Assembly (NCBI GenBank): GCA_964523895.1
Contig: CAZGBJ010000006.1
Span: forward strand, 1-64,000
Length of the DNA stretch: 64,000 nucleotides
Direction of reading: 5' to 3'
Origin: UBA7359 sp964523895
GTDB lineage: Bacteria > Pseudomonadota > Gammaproteobacteria > Eutrophobiales > Eutrophobiaceae
The notes under the pieces were generated by a model. That model saw only the letters and a list, made by a program, of their open reading frames with translations, was not told the origin of the DNA and did not search any database. The translations under genes and the position numbers were made by a program. This document shows positions 24,440-34,216 of the stretch, one piece after another (position 1 is the first letter of the stretch; each line of letters starts with the position of its first letter).

Positions 24440-25423
24440 TTAAGATTCCTGAAATATTGGCAAGACGGATTCCTCTATCAATAAACATAATGGAACCAGT
24501 TCGTCATAATCATTTTTCAAATCGAGAATATAAGAGAGTGTCCGAGGAACATCTTTTAAATATCCATGTTTACCATCTCTATGCGATAAGCGTGCAAAAA
24601 TGCCACTGGCTTTCAGGTGTCGTTGCACACCCATTAGATCAAACCAACGTTGAAATTGTTTACGATTAATTTCAGTGTCATGTTGTGCGCTTTGATTGAT
24701 GTAAAAATTAACCCATTCGTTAATTTCATCCTTTGACCATTTAATATAACAATCCTTTAATAAAGAAACGAGGTCATAGCTAATAGGGCCATTTACCGCA
24801 TCCTGATAATCAATTACACCAGGATTATTTTCCGCCGTAAGCATCAGGTTTCTTGAATGAAAGTCCCTATGTACAAAGGCTTTCGGCTGCTCAAGCGCCG
24901 TTTCTACAAGCACATCAAACAATAATTCAATAGATTTATTTTGCTCCTGACTTAACACAATTTTAAGGTGCTTCTCTAACAACCACTCCGTGAAAAGCTG
25001 CATTTCACGACGTAATAAAGACTCATCATAACTTGCCAGTTCCTTTACATTAGCCAGGCTTTGCATACGAACCAACGCTATTATTGCATCAGAATAAAGC
25101 TTATTAGCTGTGGATGAGTCAAGCTTATGCAGATATAAATGATTGCCAAAGTCATCCAGCAATAAAAACCCTTGTTGCAGATCCATATCATGTATCGTCG
25201 GCGCGTTGACACCAGAAGCGTGCAGTATATTTGTCACCCTGACGAAAGGTTCGCAATCTTCCTGCGGCGGCGGTGCATCCATCACAATAAACGTTTCATC
25301 TTGCAAAAAAAGACGGTGATAAGATCGAAAGCTGGCATCCTCTGACGCAGGCTTTAATTCAAACTCACTCGTGCCAAGCACATTGCTCAACCAATCTTTC
25401 AAAGATTTATAACGTTTGGACAT
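24440..25423 (-). CDS. amgK: N-acetylmuramate/N-acetylglucosamine 1-kinase AmgK
   Basis: An aminoglycoside-phosphotransferase-fold kinase that phosphorylates the anomeric position of MurNAc/GlcNAc, feeding MurU. The 327-residue protein has the catalytic loop FVHRDFHSRNLML and the metal-binding GVIDYQDAVNGPISYDL, as well as DDFGNHLYLHKL in the N-lobe. First gene of the minus-strand pair, divergent from yrbG with a 141-bp shared intergenic region. Confidence 0.92.
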   Translation of the reverse strand: MSKRYKSLKDWLSNVLGTSEFELKPASEDASFRSYHRLFLQDETFIVMDAPPPQEDCEPFVRVTNILHASGVNAPTIHDMDLQQGFLLLDDFGNHLYLHKLDSSTANKLYSDAIIALVRMQSLANVKELASYDESLLRREMQLFTEWLLEKHLKIVLSQEQNKSIELLFDVLVETALEQPKAFVHRDFHSRNLMLTAENNPGVIDYQDAVNGPISYDLVSLLKDCYIKWSKDEINEWVNFYINQSAQHDTEINRKQFQRWFDLMGVQRHLKASGIFARLSHRDGKHGYLKDVPRTLSYILDLKNDYDELVPLCLLIEESVLPIFQES

Positions 25424-25564
25424 TTGAACTCATTAAATAGTTTATCTACAGACAGTCTATGATTTTTTCAGATTCAGGTAAAAAGCCAACGGCTCATAAA
25501 TTTCTCAGAATCCGCTTATTCTGGCATCATCTCCTTAATTTATATATTAAGGAATAGCGAGTAC

Positions 25565-26548
25565 ATGCTGGTTTCATGTTTATTAGTTCTAATTGGCTTT
25601 GCACTACTTATATATGGTGCAGATATTTTTGTGGAAGGCGCATCAAATATTGCTCGCCAACTAGGTATGCCGCCATTAATCATTGGTTTAACAATTGTTG
25701 GTTTCGCCACTTCTGCCCCTGAAATTATTGTTGGTTCAGTTTCCGCCCTGCAAGGCAAAAGCTCAATAGCGATAGGTAATGCACTAGGCTCAAATATTAC
25801 TAACATCGGCCTGGTACTCGGCCTAAGCATTCTTTTCTTTCCCATCACTATCGCATCAAACACATTAAAAAAAGAATACGGTCTAATGTGCGTGGCCATC
25901 ATAATTGGCTTGGCTGTGATGATTGATGGCCACCTAAGTCGAATTGACGCGGCAATATTGCTTGTCTCTCTTGTTATCTCTATTAGCTGGATAATTTGGA
26001 TTGCAAAACGAAGCAGTGCCGACGATCCCCTAAAAAATGAATTTGTTCAAGAATTTGCCGGAGAGACAAACAAGGCAGACTCTTTAGGAAAAGCAATAAT
26101 GAAACTGCTGCTTGGGCTTGCCTTGTTATTGCTTGGGGCAGACTTGCTAGTACGAGGCGCGGTCTCAATTGCGGAATTTTTTGGTGTCCCCGACCTTGTT
26201 ATTGGTTTAACCATTGTTGCTATCGGCACCAGCTTGCCTGAATTAGCTGCCTCCATCATAAGCTTAAAGAAAAACGAAGCCGATATTGCTGTTGGCAATA
26301 TTATTGGTTCAAATATGTTTAACATGCTGGCCGTATTAGGCATACCGACATTAATTCACCCTGATTATTTTATCGCCGAAGTTTTAAACCGGGACTTTCC
26401 AACCATGATCGGATTAACTTTATTGCTAGGCGCTATGGTATTCGTCTCAAGCAAGGGTAAACTGATACGGCCTGAAGGAGCGATACTATTGCTTTGTTTT
26501 ATTACATATCAATACACATTGTTTTCACAGACTATTGGACTGACATAA
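25565..26548 (+). CDS. yrbG: Calcium/sodium antiporter, YrbG family
   Basis: A 327-residue inner-membrane protein made of two homologous halves. Each carries an alpha-repeat (GFATSAPEIIVGSVSALQGKSSIAIGNALGSNITNIGLVLG and AIGTSLPELAASIISLKKNEADIAVGNIIGSNMFNMLAVLG), the CaCA superfamily signature, with about 10 TM helices. It opens the yrbG-kdsD-kdsC-lptCAB-rpoN cluster as in E. coli, although its substrate is unrelated to LPS. The stop is 8 bp before kdsD. Confidence 0.93.
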   Translation: MLVSCLLVLIGFALLIYGADIFVEGASNIARQLGMPPLIIGLTIVGFATSAPEIIVGSVSALQGKSSIAIGNALGSNITNIGLVLGLSILFFPITIASNTLKKEYGLMCVAIIIGLAVMIDGHLSRIDAAILLVSLVISISWIIWIAKRSSADDPLKNEFVQEFAGETNKADSLGKAIMKLLLGLALLLLGADLLVRGAVSIAEFFGVPDLVIGLTIVAIGTSLPELAASIISLKKNEADIAVGNIIGSNMFNMLAVLGIPTLIHPDYFIAEVLNRDFPTMIGLTLLLGAMVFVSSKGKLIRPEGAILLLCFITYQYTLFSQTIGLT

Positions 26549-26556
26549 ACACGATC

Positions 26557-27537
26557 ATGAATGAAATTAGCCCTGACACACTAAAATCACTGGCAAAAAC
26601 AGTAATAGAAACTGAGCAATCCGCGCTGGCGGAATTAATTGATCGTATTGATGAAAGTTTTGTTGCTGCCTGCAATGTCATTCTTCAATGTGAAGGACGG
26701 GTCGTCGTCATTGGCATGGGCAAGTCCGGTCACATTGGCAAAAAAATAGCGGCAACCTTAGCCAGTACTGGCACGCCTGCTTTTTTTGTTCATCCGGGAG
26801 AAGCCAGTCATGGCGACTCAGGCATGATTACCAGCAAAGATATCGTTATAGTATTATCTAATTCAGGCGAAACAGATGAAGTCGTTGCCTTATTACCCGT
26901 TATTAAAAGATTAGACACGTTAATGATTGCCTTGACCGGCAACCCCGACTCCACCCTGGCAAAAGCAGCAACGGTAAACATTGATGTTAGCGTTAGCAAA
27001 GAAGCATGTCCTCTAGGTCTGGCACCAACTGCAAGCACGACAGCAACTTTGGCCATGGGCGACGCTATTGCAATTGCTTTGCTTGAAGCACGGGGCTTTA
27101 GTGAAGACGACTTTGCTTTATCACACCCTGGCGGGACATTAGGCCGACGCCTGTTATTACATGTCAGCGATATTATGCATACCGGCAAAGGTATCCCGAA
27201 AGTTTCCGAAAGTGCCTTATTAAGCGAGGCATTGATTGAAATGTCTGAAAAAGGCCTGGGAATAACAACGATTGTTGATGACGATGAAAATGTTTTAGGT
27301 ATTTTTACCGACGGTGATTTACGCCGCTCACTCGATTCAAATATTGACGTGAAGACTTGCCATGTTAAAGAGGTAATGACAAAAAATGGGAAAAGTATAC
27401 GTCCGAACTCGTTGGCAGCCTCAGCACTTGCGCTTATGGAGTCACATCGTATTAACGCCCTGGTTGTTGTTGATGATGAAGATAAATTAACCGGAATATT
27501 GAATATGCATGATCTGTTACGAGCTCGGGTGGTTTAA
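26557..27537 (+). CDS. kdsD: Arabinose-5-phosphate isomerase KdsD
   Basis: Converts ribulose-5-P to arabinose-5-P, the first step of Kdo synthesis. The 326-residue protein has a SIS domain (GRVVVIGMGKSGHIGKKIAATLASTGTPAFFVHPGEASHGD, SNSGETDEV, PTASTTATLAMGDAIA) followed by two CBS domains (about 210-326). Start chosen at MNEISPDT, 8 bp after yrbG; the longer frame begins inside yrbG. It overlaps kdsC by one base. Confidence 0.95.
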   Translation: MNEISPDTLKSLAKTVIETEQSALAELIDRIDESFVAACNVILQCEGRVVVIGMGKSGHIGKKIAATLASTGTPAFFVHPGEASHGDSGMITSKDIVIVLSNSGETDEVVALLPVIKRLDTLMIALTGNPDSTLAKAATVNIDVSVSKEACPLGLAPTASTTATLAMGDAIAIALLEARGFSEDDFALSHPGGTLGRRLLLHVSDIMHTGKGIPKVSESALLSEALIEMSEKGLGITTIVDDDENVLGIFTDGDLRRSLDSNIDVKTCHVKEVMTKNGKSIRPNSLAASALALMESHRINALVVVDDEDKLTGILNMHDLLRARVV

Positions 27538-28067
27538 TGGATAAAAAAGCACTCATAAAAAAGGCCGCCAACATTAAGCTTGCTGTGTTTGATGTCGACG
27601 GTGTATTAACTGATGGCAAACTTATTCTCGGTGAAAACGGTAATGAATATAAATCGTTTCATGTACGAGATGGACATGGTCTGGTTATGTTGCTGGAATC
27701 AGGCTGCAACATTGCTGTTATTACAGCGCGTTCATCAAAAATTGTCGCTGAACGAATGGCATCTCTTGGTATCGAATATGTTTATCAAGGCGAAAAAGAC
27801 AAAGGTGCCAGGTTAATGAAACTCATAGATGAACTCGGACTTACACACGAACAGGTGGTTTATGTTGGAGATGATGTCATCGATCTGCCCGCTATGGTTA
27901 AAGTTGGTTTAGCAATTGCGGTTGCTGATGCAAGACCTGAAGTCAAACAACATGCTGACTGGACAACGGAAGATCGAGGAGGGCAAGGCGCTGTTAGAGA
28001 AGTGTGTGAATTGATTATGAAAGCCCAGGACAAATTTGACGATCGAATCAAAGCTTATCTCTCTTGA
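27537..28067 (+). CDS. kdsC: Kdo-8-phosphate phosphatase KdsC
   Basis: A HAD-family phosphatase giving free Kdo. The 176-residue protein has the nucleophile motif AVFDVDGVLTDGKL, ITARSSKIV (motif II) and VYVGDDVIDLPAM (motif IV). No cap domain, normal length; it acts as a tetramer in E. coli. Its ATG overlaps the kdsD stop (TAATG). Confidence 0.95.
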   Translation: MDKKALIKKAANIKLAVFDVDGVLTDGKLILGENGNEYKSFHVRDGHGLVMLLESGCNIAVITARSSKIVAERMASLGIEYVYQGEKDKGARLMKLIDELGLTHEQVVYVGDDVIDLPAMVKVGLAIAVADARPEVKQHADWTTEDRGGQGAVREVCELIMKAQDKFDDRIKAYLS

Positions 28068-28087
28068 ACAAGCCTGGATAACTTTAT

Positions 28088-28660
28088 ATGTTCACAGGCA
28101 GATGGAAACTGGCACTCATTCTAGCCATTGTCGCTGGACTTAGTTACTGGGCTTTGGACAAACTGAGCGAGGACGATGTAACAAAATTAAGTAAACTGGC
28201 TCATTATCCTGACTACTATATGGAAAATTTCACCACCTTAACAATGAATCAGGACGGCACGCCTAAAAATCGTTTGAATGCTGCTTATATGGCTCACTAT
28301 CCCGATGATAATACAACCGAATTACATGAACCTGAACTTGAGATATTTCGTCAGAACAAACCGCCTATTATTGTTAAGTCTGACAAAGGTTGGGTCACAT
28401 CAGGTAATGACGTTATCCTGTTAAGCGGAAATGTCTATCTACATCAAAATGATGAAGATGGAACACTCAAACTTGAATTAATAACTGAAGATGCTCGCGT
28501 ACTGGTTGATCAAAAATATGCGGAAACCGAGAAAGCCGCTACCTTGATCAGTAAAAAATCAACAACCACTTCCATTGGAATGCGCGCTTATCTACAAGAA
28601 CAGCGAATGGAGTTTCTTAGTAATGTACAAACAACAATTGAATCAAAACGAACACCTTAA
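28088..28660 (+). CDS. lptC: LPS export protein LptC
   Basis: A bitopic inner-membrane protein that passes LPS from LptB2FG to LptA. The 190-residue protein has one N-terminal TM helix (about 7-24) and a periplasmic beta-jellyroll (YMENFTTLTMNQDGTPKNRLNAAYMAHYPDDNTTELHEPEL). The 3' end overlaps the lptA start region by 38 bp. Confidence 0.92.
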   Translation: MFTGRWKLALILAIVAGLSYWALDKLSEDDVTKLSKLAHYPDYYMENFTTLTMNQDGTPKNRLNAAYMAHYPDDNTTELHEPELEIFRQNKPPIIVKSDKGWVTSGNDVILLSGNVYLHQNDEDGTLKLELITEDARVLVDQKYAETEKAATLISKKSTTTSIGMRAYLQEQRMEFLSNVQTTIESKRTP

Positions 28661-29192
28661 ACACACGTTTAAATACGTATTAGCTATTGTTCTCGTATCA
28701 ATGATGAATTGTGCGTTTGCCTTGTCTACAGATAAACAAAAAGACATCGAAATTGAAGCCGACTCTGCTGAAATGGATGATATTAAGGGAGTTACGATTT
28801 ATCGAGGTGATGTCGTTGTCGTTCAAGGCAGCATTCGCATGACCGGGCATACAATGACAGTACATTTTGCTGATAGTGGTGACATGGAACTAGTCATCAT
28901 GCAAGGAAATCCGGCTACCTACCGTCAATTGCCAGATAATAGTAAAGTATATGATGAAGCCGAAGCATTACAAATGGAGTACTATGCCTTAAAAGATTAT
29001 GTCATCTTGATTAATGACGCTTTAGTAACTCAAGAAGGCCTGCGATTTAGTGGCAGCCGAATAGAATATGACACTGTACTTAGTCGGGTAAAGGCAAAAG
29101 GTTCTACAAAAACAAGCAAAACTGAAGATGGAAAAACTAAAAAGAAAAAAGACGGTCGTGTTAAAATAACAATTAAAAAGAAAAAAGAATAA
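28623..29192 (+). CDS. lptA: LPS periplasmic bridge protein LptA
   Basis: A 189-residue precursor with a signal peptide (FKYVLAIVLVSMMNCAFA) and the OstA/LptA jellyroll (IEIEADSAEMDDIKGVTIYRGDVVVVQGSIRMTGHTMTVHF). The C-terminus is a Lys-rich tail. LptA oligomers form the bridge carrying LPS across the periplasm. Start chosen at MYKQQLNQ, which gives a reasonable signal peptide and a 38-bp overlap with lptC; an upstream in-frame ATG at 28575 is less likely, and a later start is possible. Confidence 0.9.
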   Translation: MYKQQLNQNEHLKHTFKYVLAIVLVSMMNCAFALSTDKQKDIEIEADSAEMDDIKGVTIYRGDVVVVQGSIRMTGHTMTVHFADSGDMELVIMQGNPATYRQLPDNSKVYDEAEALQMEYYALKDYVILINDALVTQEGLRFSGSRIEYDTVLSRVKAKGSTKTSKTEDGKTKKKKDGRVKITIKKKKE

Positions 29193-29275
29193 GGGATTAA
29201 AACATTTGTATTCAATTAACTTTAAAGTACATTACTAATACTTATTATTAGCGTATTTAGCTAATCTGTTTTCAT

Positions 29276-30001
29276 ATGAGTATTTTATCTGTACGTCATC
29301 TCTCAAAATCCTATCAATCTAGAAAGGTCGTTGCGGATGTCAGTTTAACCATACAAAGCGGTGAAACCATTGGTTTACTTGGCCCAAACGGTGCCGGTAA
29401 AACAACCAGCTTTTACATGATCGTCGGTCTGATAGCATCAGATAATGGCACCATACACATGGATAACCGCGAAATAAGTCGTTTATCTATGGATGAACGT
29501 TCGCACATGGGTTTGGGCTATTTACCACAGGAAGCATCTGTGTTCAGAAAATTGACAGTTGAAGAGAATATTATGGCAATACTCGAAACACGTTTGCCAA
29601 ATGATCATCTTAAAGCAACACAACGCCTGGAGTTATTGCTACAGGAATTTCATATTACTCACCTTAGAGATAACCTGGGCATGAGTCTTTCTGGCGGTGA
29701 GCGTCGACGTCTGGAAATCGCCAGGGCTTTAGCTTCTGAACCCCGTTTTTTGTTGCTAGATGAGCCTTTCGCGGGTATTGACCCTATTTCTATCAATGAT
29801 ATACAACGATTAATTCATCGCCTCTGCGAGCATGGAATAGGCATATTGATTACCGATCATAATGTCCGGGAAACGCTTGGAATCTGTGATCGTGCTTATA
29901 TTGTCAATGATGGCAGAATTCTTGCGGAGGGATCAGCAGAACAGATTCTGGACAACGAACAAGTTAGAGAAGTTTATTTGGGAGAGGAGTTTTCACTCTA
30001 A
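29276..30001 (+). CDS. lptB: LPS export ABC transporter ATPase LptB
   Basis: A 241-residue ATPase of the LptB2FG extractor. It has Walker A GLLGPNGAGKTTSFYM, Q-loop GYLPQEASVFR, signature LSGGERRRLEIARAL, Walker B RFLLLDEPFAGIDP and H-loop LITDHNVRETL. The 83-bp AT-rich gap from lptA could hold a promoter. lptF/lptG are not in the window. rpoN follows after 57 bp. Confidence 0.96.
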   Translation: MSILSVRHLSKSYQSRKVVADVSLTIQSGETIGLLGPNGAGKTTSFYMIVGLIASDNGTIHMDNREISRLSMDERSHMGLGYLPQEASVFRKLTVEENIMAILETRLPNDHLKATQRLELLLQEFHITHLRDNLGMSLSGGERRRLEIARALASEPRFLLLDEPFAGIDPISINDIQRLIHRLCEHGIGILITDHNVRETLGICDRAYIVNDGRILAEGSAEQILDNEQVREVYLGEEFSL

Positions 30002-30058
30002 ACCCATTACTTCTTGGAACTAACTCAAATACAGGGATTTTAAGTTACACTTAATAAT

Positions 30059-31531
30059 ATGAAAGCATCTTTACAATTAAAAATTGGTCAAAGCCTGACC
30101 ATGACACCACAGCTACAACAGGCAATTCGCCTGCTGCAGCTATCCAGTATTGAGCTACAAGCGGAAGTTCAAGAGGCGCTGGAGTCCAATATGATGCTGG
30201 AAGTCGACGAAGGAGAAGCGGGACAAAATACGCAGACAGAGAACGCAAATAAAGAGGAAGTAAAAGTAGAAATAGATTCTTCCGAACCACCGGAACAAAC
30301 ACCTGAAATGAATCAGGACACTATGCCAGATGAACTTCCCGTTGATAGTGGTTGGGACGATGTTTATGACAGCACACCCAGTTTTACAAAAGCGAGTTCT
30401 GACAATAGTTATGATGGTTTTGAAAATCAGGATTCCGGAGAAAAAACACTGAACGAACATCTGGAATGGCAGCTTAACCTAACGCCAACATCAGATACCG
30501 ATAAGGTTATTGCTATGACCATTATTGATTCACTCGATAATGATGGCTACTTAACTGAGCCTCTCGAAGATATCCTGGCAACCCTTGGCGATGATCTGGA
30601 AGATATTGGCATTGAAGAAATTGAAGCTGTTTTAAGCATGATTCAATCTATGGATCCTATCGGTGTTGCTTCAAGAGATATCAAAGAGTGTCTCGGCCTA
30701 CAACTGGAACAATGTAATACCGACACACCCCGACTGGAACAAGCAAAAAATCTTGTTGCTAATTATCTAGACCTGCTAGCCAGCCATGATTACAACCAGC
30801 TAATGCGTAAAATGAAACTGGATAAAGCAGCGTTGACAGAAGTTGTTACTTTAATTCAGTCCATGAATCCCAGACCTGGCAATCAAGTCAGCGATGCACG
30901 CACTGAGTATGTGGTACCTGATGTTTATGTCAAAAAAGTAAACGGCGTATGGAAAGTTGATCTAAATACAGACTCTATACCCAGTTTAAAAATAAATTCT
31001 GTTTATTCTAATATGATTCGCCGCGCAGATAATAGTGATGATAACAATTCCCTTAAATCACATTTGCAAGAAGCGCGATGGTTTATTAAAAGCATACGTA
31101 GTCGAAGCGAAACACTCTTGCGCGTGACAACATGCATTGTAGAACGACAACGTGCTTTTCTTGATTATGGTGAAGAGGCAATGAAACCACTGGTGTTGCA
31201 TGATGTTGCCGAAACGCTGGGCATGCATGAATCAACTATTTCACGGGTAACAACACGCAAATATATGCATACGCCGCGAGGTATTTTTGAACTAAAGTAT
31301 TTTTTCTCCAGCCATGTCAGCACAAATTACGGTGGCGCCTGTTCTTCAACTGCTATTCGCGCTCTAATTAAAAAACTGGTCCAGGCAGAAACGCCGGATA
31401 AACCACTCAGTGATAGTAAGATTGCGGCCATACTGGAAGATCAAGGAATTAATGTTGCGAGAAGAACTGTCGCAAAATACAGAGAGGCTATGGCCATACC
31501 GCCTTCAAACGAACGAAAAAGATTGGCTTGA
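30059..31531 (+). CDS. rpoN: RNA polymerase sigma-54 factor RpoN
   Basis: A 490-residue alternative sigma factor that needs enhancer-binding ATPases. It has Region I (LKIGQSLTMTPQLQQAIRLLQLSSIELQ), an acidic Region II (about 50-130), the core-binding domain, a helix-turn-helix (LHDVAETLGMHESTISRVTTRKYMHTPRGIFELKYFFS) and the RpoN box VARRTVAKYREAM near the C-terminus. The neighbours hpf and ptsN are the conserved rpoN-cluster genes. Confidence 0.97.
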   Translation: MKASLQLKIGQSLTMTPQLQQAIRLLQLSSIELQAEVQEALESNMMLEVDEGEAGQNTQTENANKEEVKVEIDSSEPPEQTPEMNQDTMPDELPVDSGWDDVYDSTPSFTKASSDNSYDGFENQDSGEKTLNEHLEWQLNLTPTSDTDKVIAMTIIDSLDNDGYLTEPLEDILATLGDDLEDIGIEEIEAVLSMIQSMDPIGVASRDIKECLGLQLEQCNTDTPRLEQAKNLVANYLDLLASHDYNQLMRKMKLDKAALTEVVTLIQSMNPRPGNQVSDARTEYVVPDVYVKKVNGVWKVDLNTDSIPSLKINSVYSNMIRRADNSDDNNSLKSHLQEARWFIKSIRSRSETLLRVTTCIVERQRAFLDYGEEAMKPLVLHDVAETLGMHESTISRVTTRKYMHTPRGIFELKYFFSSHVSTNYGGACSSTAIRALIKKLVQAETPDKPLSDSKIAAILEDQGINVARRTVAKYREAMAIPPSNERKRLA

Positions 31532-31558
31532 AAAAAACAATAATTATTAGGAGATATT

Positions 31559-31885
31559 ATGCAAATTAATGTAACGGGTAGACATGTTGATATAACTGAC
31601 TCATTAAAATCCTATGTAGAAAATAAATTTCAACGATTAGAACGGCATTTCGAACATATTAACAATACCCATGTCATATTAAGCGTAGAAAAAGAACGGC
31701 AAAAAGCCGAAGCAACTGTACATGTTAATCGTGGCAATTTATTTGCTGATAACGAACAGGGAGACATGTACGCTGCTATTGATGGACTAATAGATAAACT
31801 TGATCGGCAGTTAAAAAAACACAAAGAAAAATTAACCGATCATCATCGAGGAGAAAACAGTCTAAAAGGCCAAAGCGCTGATTAA
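31559..31885 (+). CDS. hpf: Ribosome hibernation promoting factor, short form
   Basis: A 108-residue protein. MQINVTGRHVDITDSLKSYVENKFQRLERHFEHINNTHVIL and the KAEATVHVNRGNLFADNEQGDMYAAIDGLIDKLDRQLKKHKEKL helix identify HPF/YfiA. It binds the ribosome decoding region in stationary phase. The length is the short form, acting with RMF in E. coli. AGGAGA lies before the ATG. Confidence 0.94.
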   Translation: MQINVTGRHVDITDSLKSYVENKFQRLERHFEHINNTHVILSVEKERQKAEATVHVNRGNLFADNEQGDMYAAIDGLIDKLDRQLKKHKEKLTDHHRGENSLKGQSAD

Positions 31886-31922
31886 GTGCTCTTCGTTTTT
31901 TTACTAAATATTATATATAAAT

Positions 31923-32369
31923 ATGAATATTTCAGATATTTTGTTGCCTGACTGTGTCTTTCCAAACGTAAACTGTCACAGTAAAAAAGATGCATTGGAC
32001 ACACTGGCAAAAGCCATCGCTAATTCTGACAACTCAACATCACAAACCGAGGTGTTTGATTGTTTAATTGCCAGAGAGCGGCTAGGTAGCACCGGTCTCG
32101 GTAATGGCATTGCTATACCGCACGGACGATTGAAAAAGGGCGAAAAAACTATTGCGGCATTTATACAGCTTGATGCCGGCATTGATTACGATGCTGTCGA
32201 TAACGCCCCGGTTGACTTATTGTTTGCCTTAATCGTGCCAGAAGACTCAACTGAAGAGCATCTACAAATATTAGCGACACTCGCCGAAATATTTAGCGAT
32301 ACAGCAACGCTTAACAAACTCAGACAATCCCGTTCTGCAACAGAAATGCATTCTATCTTAACGGGTTGA
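31923..32369 (+). CDS. ptsN: Nitrogen-regulatory PTS EIIA (PtsN)
   Basis: A 148-residue EIIA of the nitrogen PTS. The phospho-accepting His lies in LGSTGLGNGIAIPHGRLKKG; FALIVPEDSTEEHLQILATLAEIFSD is the typical second block. It accepts phosphate through HPr from the EI encoded downstream, and regulates rather than transports. Next to hprK with a 4-bp gap. Confidence 0.95.
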   Translation: MNISDILLPDCVFPNVNCHSKKDALDTLAKAIANSDNSTSQTEVFDCLIARERLGSTGLGNGIAIPHGRLKKGEKTIAAFIQLDAGIDYDAVDNAPVDLLFALIVPEDSTEEHLQILATLAEIFSDTATLNKLRQSRSATEMHSILTG

Positions 32370-32373
32370 TTCT

Positions 32374-33345
32374 ATGCCGGGACTCACTAACCAGTTAAAC
32401 GTAGAAGATTTATTCAATATTCATCGTGATAAATTAAAACTTGAGTGGCTAGCGGGTCAACAAGGCGGAAAGAACGCGATCATCCGGGACGATGAACAAA
32501 CGACATCTGAATCATCAAGCAGCCTTTCTTTAGTCGGTCATTTAAATCTGATCCATCCTCATCAAATACAAATTATTGGCAAAATTGAAATTAAGTACCT
32601 TGAAGGACTAAGAGACATTACCAAACAAGATGCTATCTCACAGTTATTTAATAGTACGCTAGTTTGTATTATTGTCGCTGATAACTGCAAAGTACCGGCA
32701 TTACTTAAACAAAAAAGTGATGAACATAACGTTCCCTTATTTTCTTCGCCAAAAAATGGCGGCAAACTGTCTGATGTATTGCATTATTTTTTAACTAACC
32801 TGTTTGCCGACATACTAACGCTACATGGTGTATACATGGAGATCATGGCAATTGGTATTTTAATAACCGGCGCCAGTGGCATAGGTAAAAGCGAACTTGC
32901 ACTTGAGCTGATTTCTCGTGGCCATCGTTTAATTGCTGATGACGCACCACTCTTTTCAAAAATCGCACCCGACATTATTAATGGCACATGCCCAAAGACA
33001 CTACAGGATTTTCTCGAAGTCAGAGGACTCGGCATTATTAATGTGCGTGAATTATTTGGCGACAGTGCTATCAAAAAAAACAAATACCTTAAATTAATCG
33101 TACAATTACAACCTATGGGAAATGCCGATCTTTTATCACTGGACCGACTGGAAGGCAGTTATGACACCCGTAACGTGTTGGACATGTACGTACCTTTGAT
33201 TACTTTGCCAGTAGCGCCAGGCCGTAATCTGGCTGTTATGATGGAGTGTGCTGCACGCAACCATATTTTGCGCGTCAGTGGTTATAATGCAGCCAAGATA
33301 TTTGAAAAACGAAAAAATAGACTGATGGAATCAGGCGAAGATTAA
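32374..33345 (+). CDS. hprK: HPr kinase/phosphorylase
   Basis: A 323-residue bifunctional enzyme that phosphorylates and dephosphorylates HPr on a serine. It has an N-terminal HPrK-N domain (about 1-135), Walker A LITGASGIGKSELALELISRGHRLIADDAP and the K3-type signature EVRGLGIINVRELFGDSAI. Enterobacteria lack it. It is clustered with ptsN and rapZ as in many non-enteric proteobacteria. Its Ser target is plausible in the HPr below (GKSIMGIMML). It is followed directly by rapZ. Confidence 0.95.
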   Translation: MPGLTNQLNVEDLFNIHRDKLKLEWLAGQQGGKNAIIRDDEQTTSESSSSLSLVGHLNLIHPHQIQIIGKIEIKYLEGLRDITKQDAISQLFNSTLVCIIVADNCKVPALLKQKSDEHNVPLFSSPKNGGKLSDVLHYFLTNLFADILTLHGVYMEIMAIGILITGASGIGKSELALELISRGHRLIADDAPLFSKIAPDIINGTCPKTLQDFLEVRGLGIINVRELFGDSAIKKNKYLKLIVQLQPMGNADLLSLDRLEGSYDTRNVLDMYVPLITLPVAPGRNLAVMMECAARNHILRVSGYNAAKIFEKRKNRLMESGED

Positions 33346-34215
33346 ATGAATGAAACAGAGCGTCGACTTATTATTGTTAGCGGTTTATCGGGTGCGGGTA
33401 AAACCGTTGTTTTAAACACACTGGAAGATCTTTCTTATTATGCCATTGATAACCTTCCGGTCAGTCTGCTCAATACATTAATCGAGCAATTCTCTAAAGA
33501 AGATAATAATCTCGCCAGACAAATAGTCATCGGCATCGATGCGCGCAATAGCCATGATGACTTTTCATTTCTTCCCAAAACAATCACGTTGTTGCGAAAC
33601 CAGGATATATCAACTGAATTAATTTTTATTGAAGCTAACGATGACGTATTAACCAAGCGTTTTAGTGAAACTCGCAGGAAACATCCGCTTTCTACAGATT
33701 CGATTTCATTGGCTGATGCAATAAAACATGAACGAAAAGTCATTGGCGCGCTTGCCGAAGCTGCCGATCTGGCTATTGACACCAGTCATATGCAATTGCA
33801 TGAGTTACGTGACATTGTTCGCGAACGTATTGCCCGGCGAGGAAAAGCAACCCTCTCTTTACAGTTCATGTCTTTTGGTTATAAAAACGGAATACCGAAA
33901 GATGCAGATTTTGTTTTTGATTTAAGATGTCTTCCCAACCCTTACTGGAAAAAAAACTTGCGCCAGTATTCGGGCAAAGATCAGCCTATCATTGAGTTTT
34001 TATCAAAACAGGACAGCGTTGAACAAATGCTGAATGATATCGAACAATTTCTTGAACGTTGGATACCTCAATTTGAGGCAGACAACCGCAGTTATTTAAG
34101 TATTGCCTTAGGCTGTACCGGCGGGCATCATCGTTCTGTATTTATCACTGAGCAACTTGCTGCCAAATTTAACGACACAAGCAGACAAGCTATTATTAGA
34201 CATCGGGATTTATAA
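33346..34215 (+). CDS. rapZ: RNase adapter protein RapZ
   Basis: A 289-residue nucleotide- and RNA-binding protein. It has Walker A IVSGLSGAGKTVVLNTLEDLSYYAIDNLP, Walker B-like QIVIGIDARN, and C-terminal DLRCLPNPYW, YLSIALGCTGGHHRSVFITEQLA. In E. coli RapZ senses glucosamine-6-phosphate and guides RNase E to the small RNA GlmZ, controlling GlmS and so cell-wall precursors. Whether the small RNA target exists here is not seen. It adjoins hprK with no gap. Confidence 0.95.
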   Translation: MNETERRLIIVSGLSGAGKTVVLNTLEDLSYYAIDNLPVSLLNTLIEQFSKEDNNLARQIVIGIDARNSHDDFSFLPKTITLLRNQDISTELIFIEANDDVLTKRFSETRRKHPLSTDSISLADAIKHERKVIGALAEAADLAIDTSHMQLHELRDIVRERIARRGKATLSLQFMSFGYKNGIPKDADFVFDLRCLPNPYWKKNLRQYSGKDQPIIEFLSKQDSVEQMLNDIEQFLERWIPQFEADNRSYLSIALGCTGGHHRSVFITEQLAAKFNDTSRQAIIRHRDL

Positions 34216-34216
34216 C

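Noticed and set aside
25540..25902. Minus-strand frame over the start of yrbG
   Set aside because: It mirrors the antiporter coding sequence and has no recognisable protein features.
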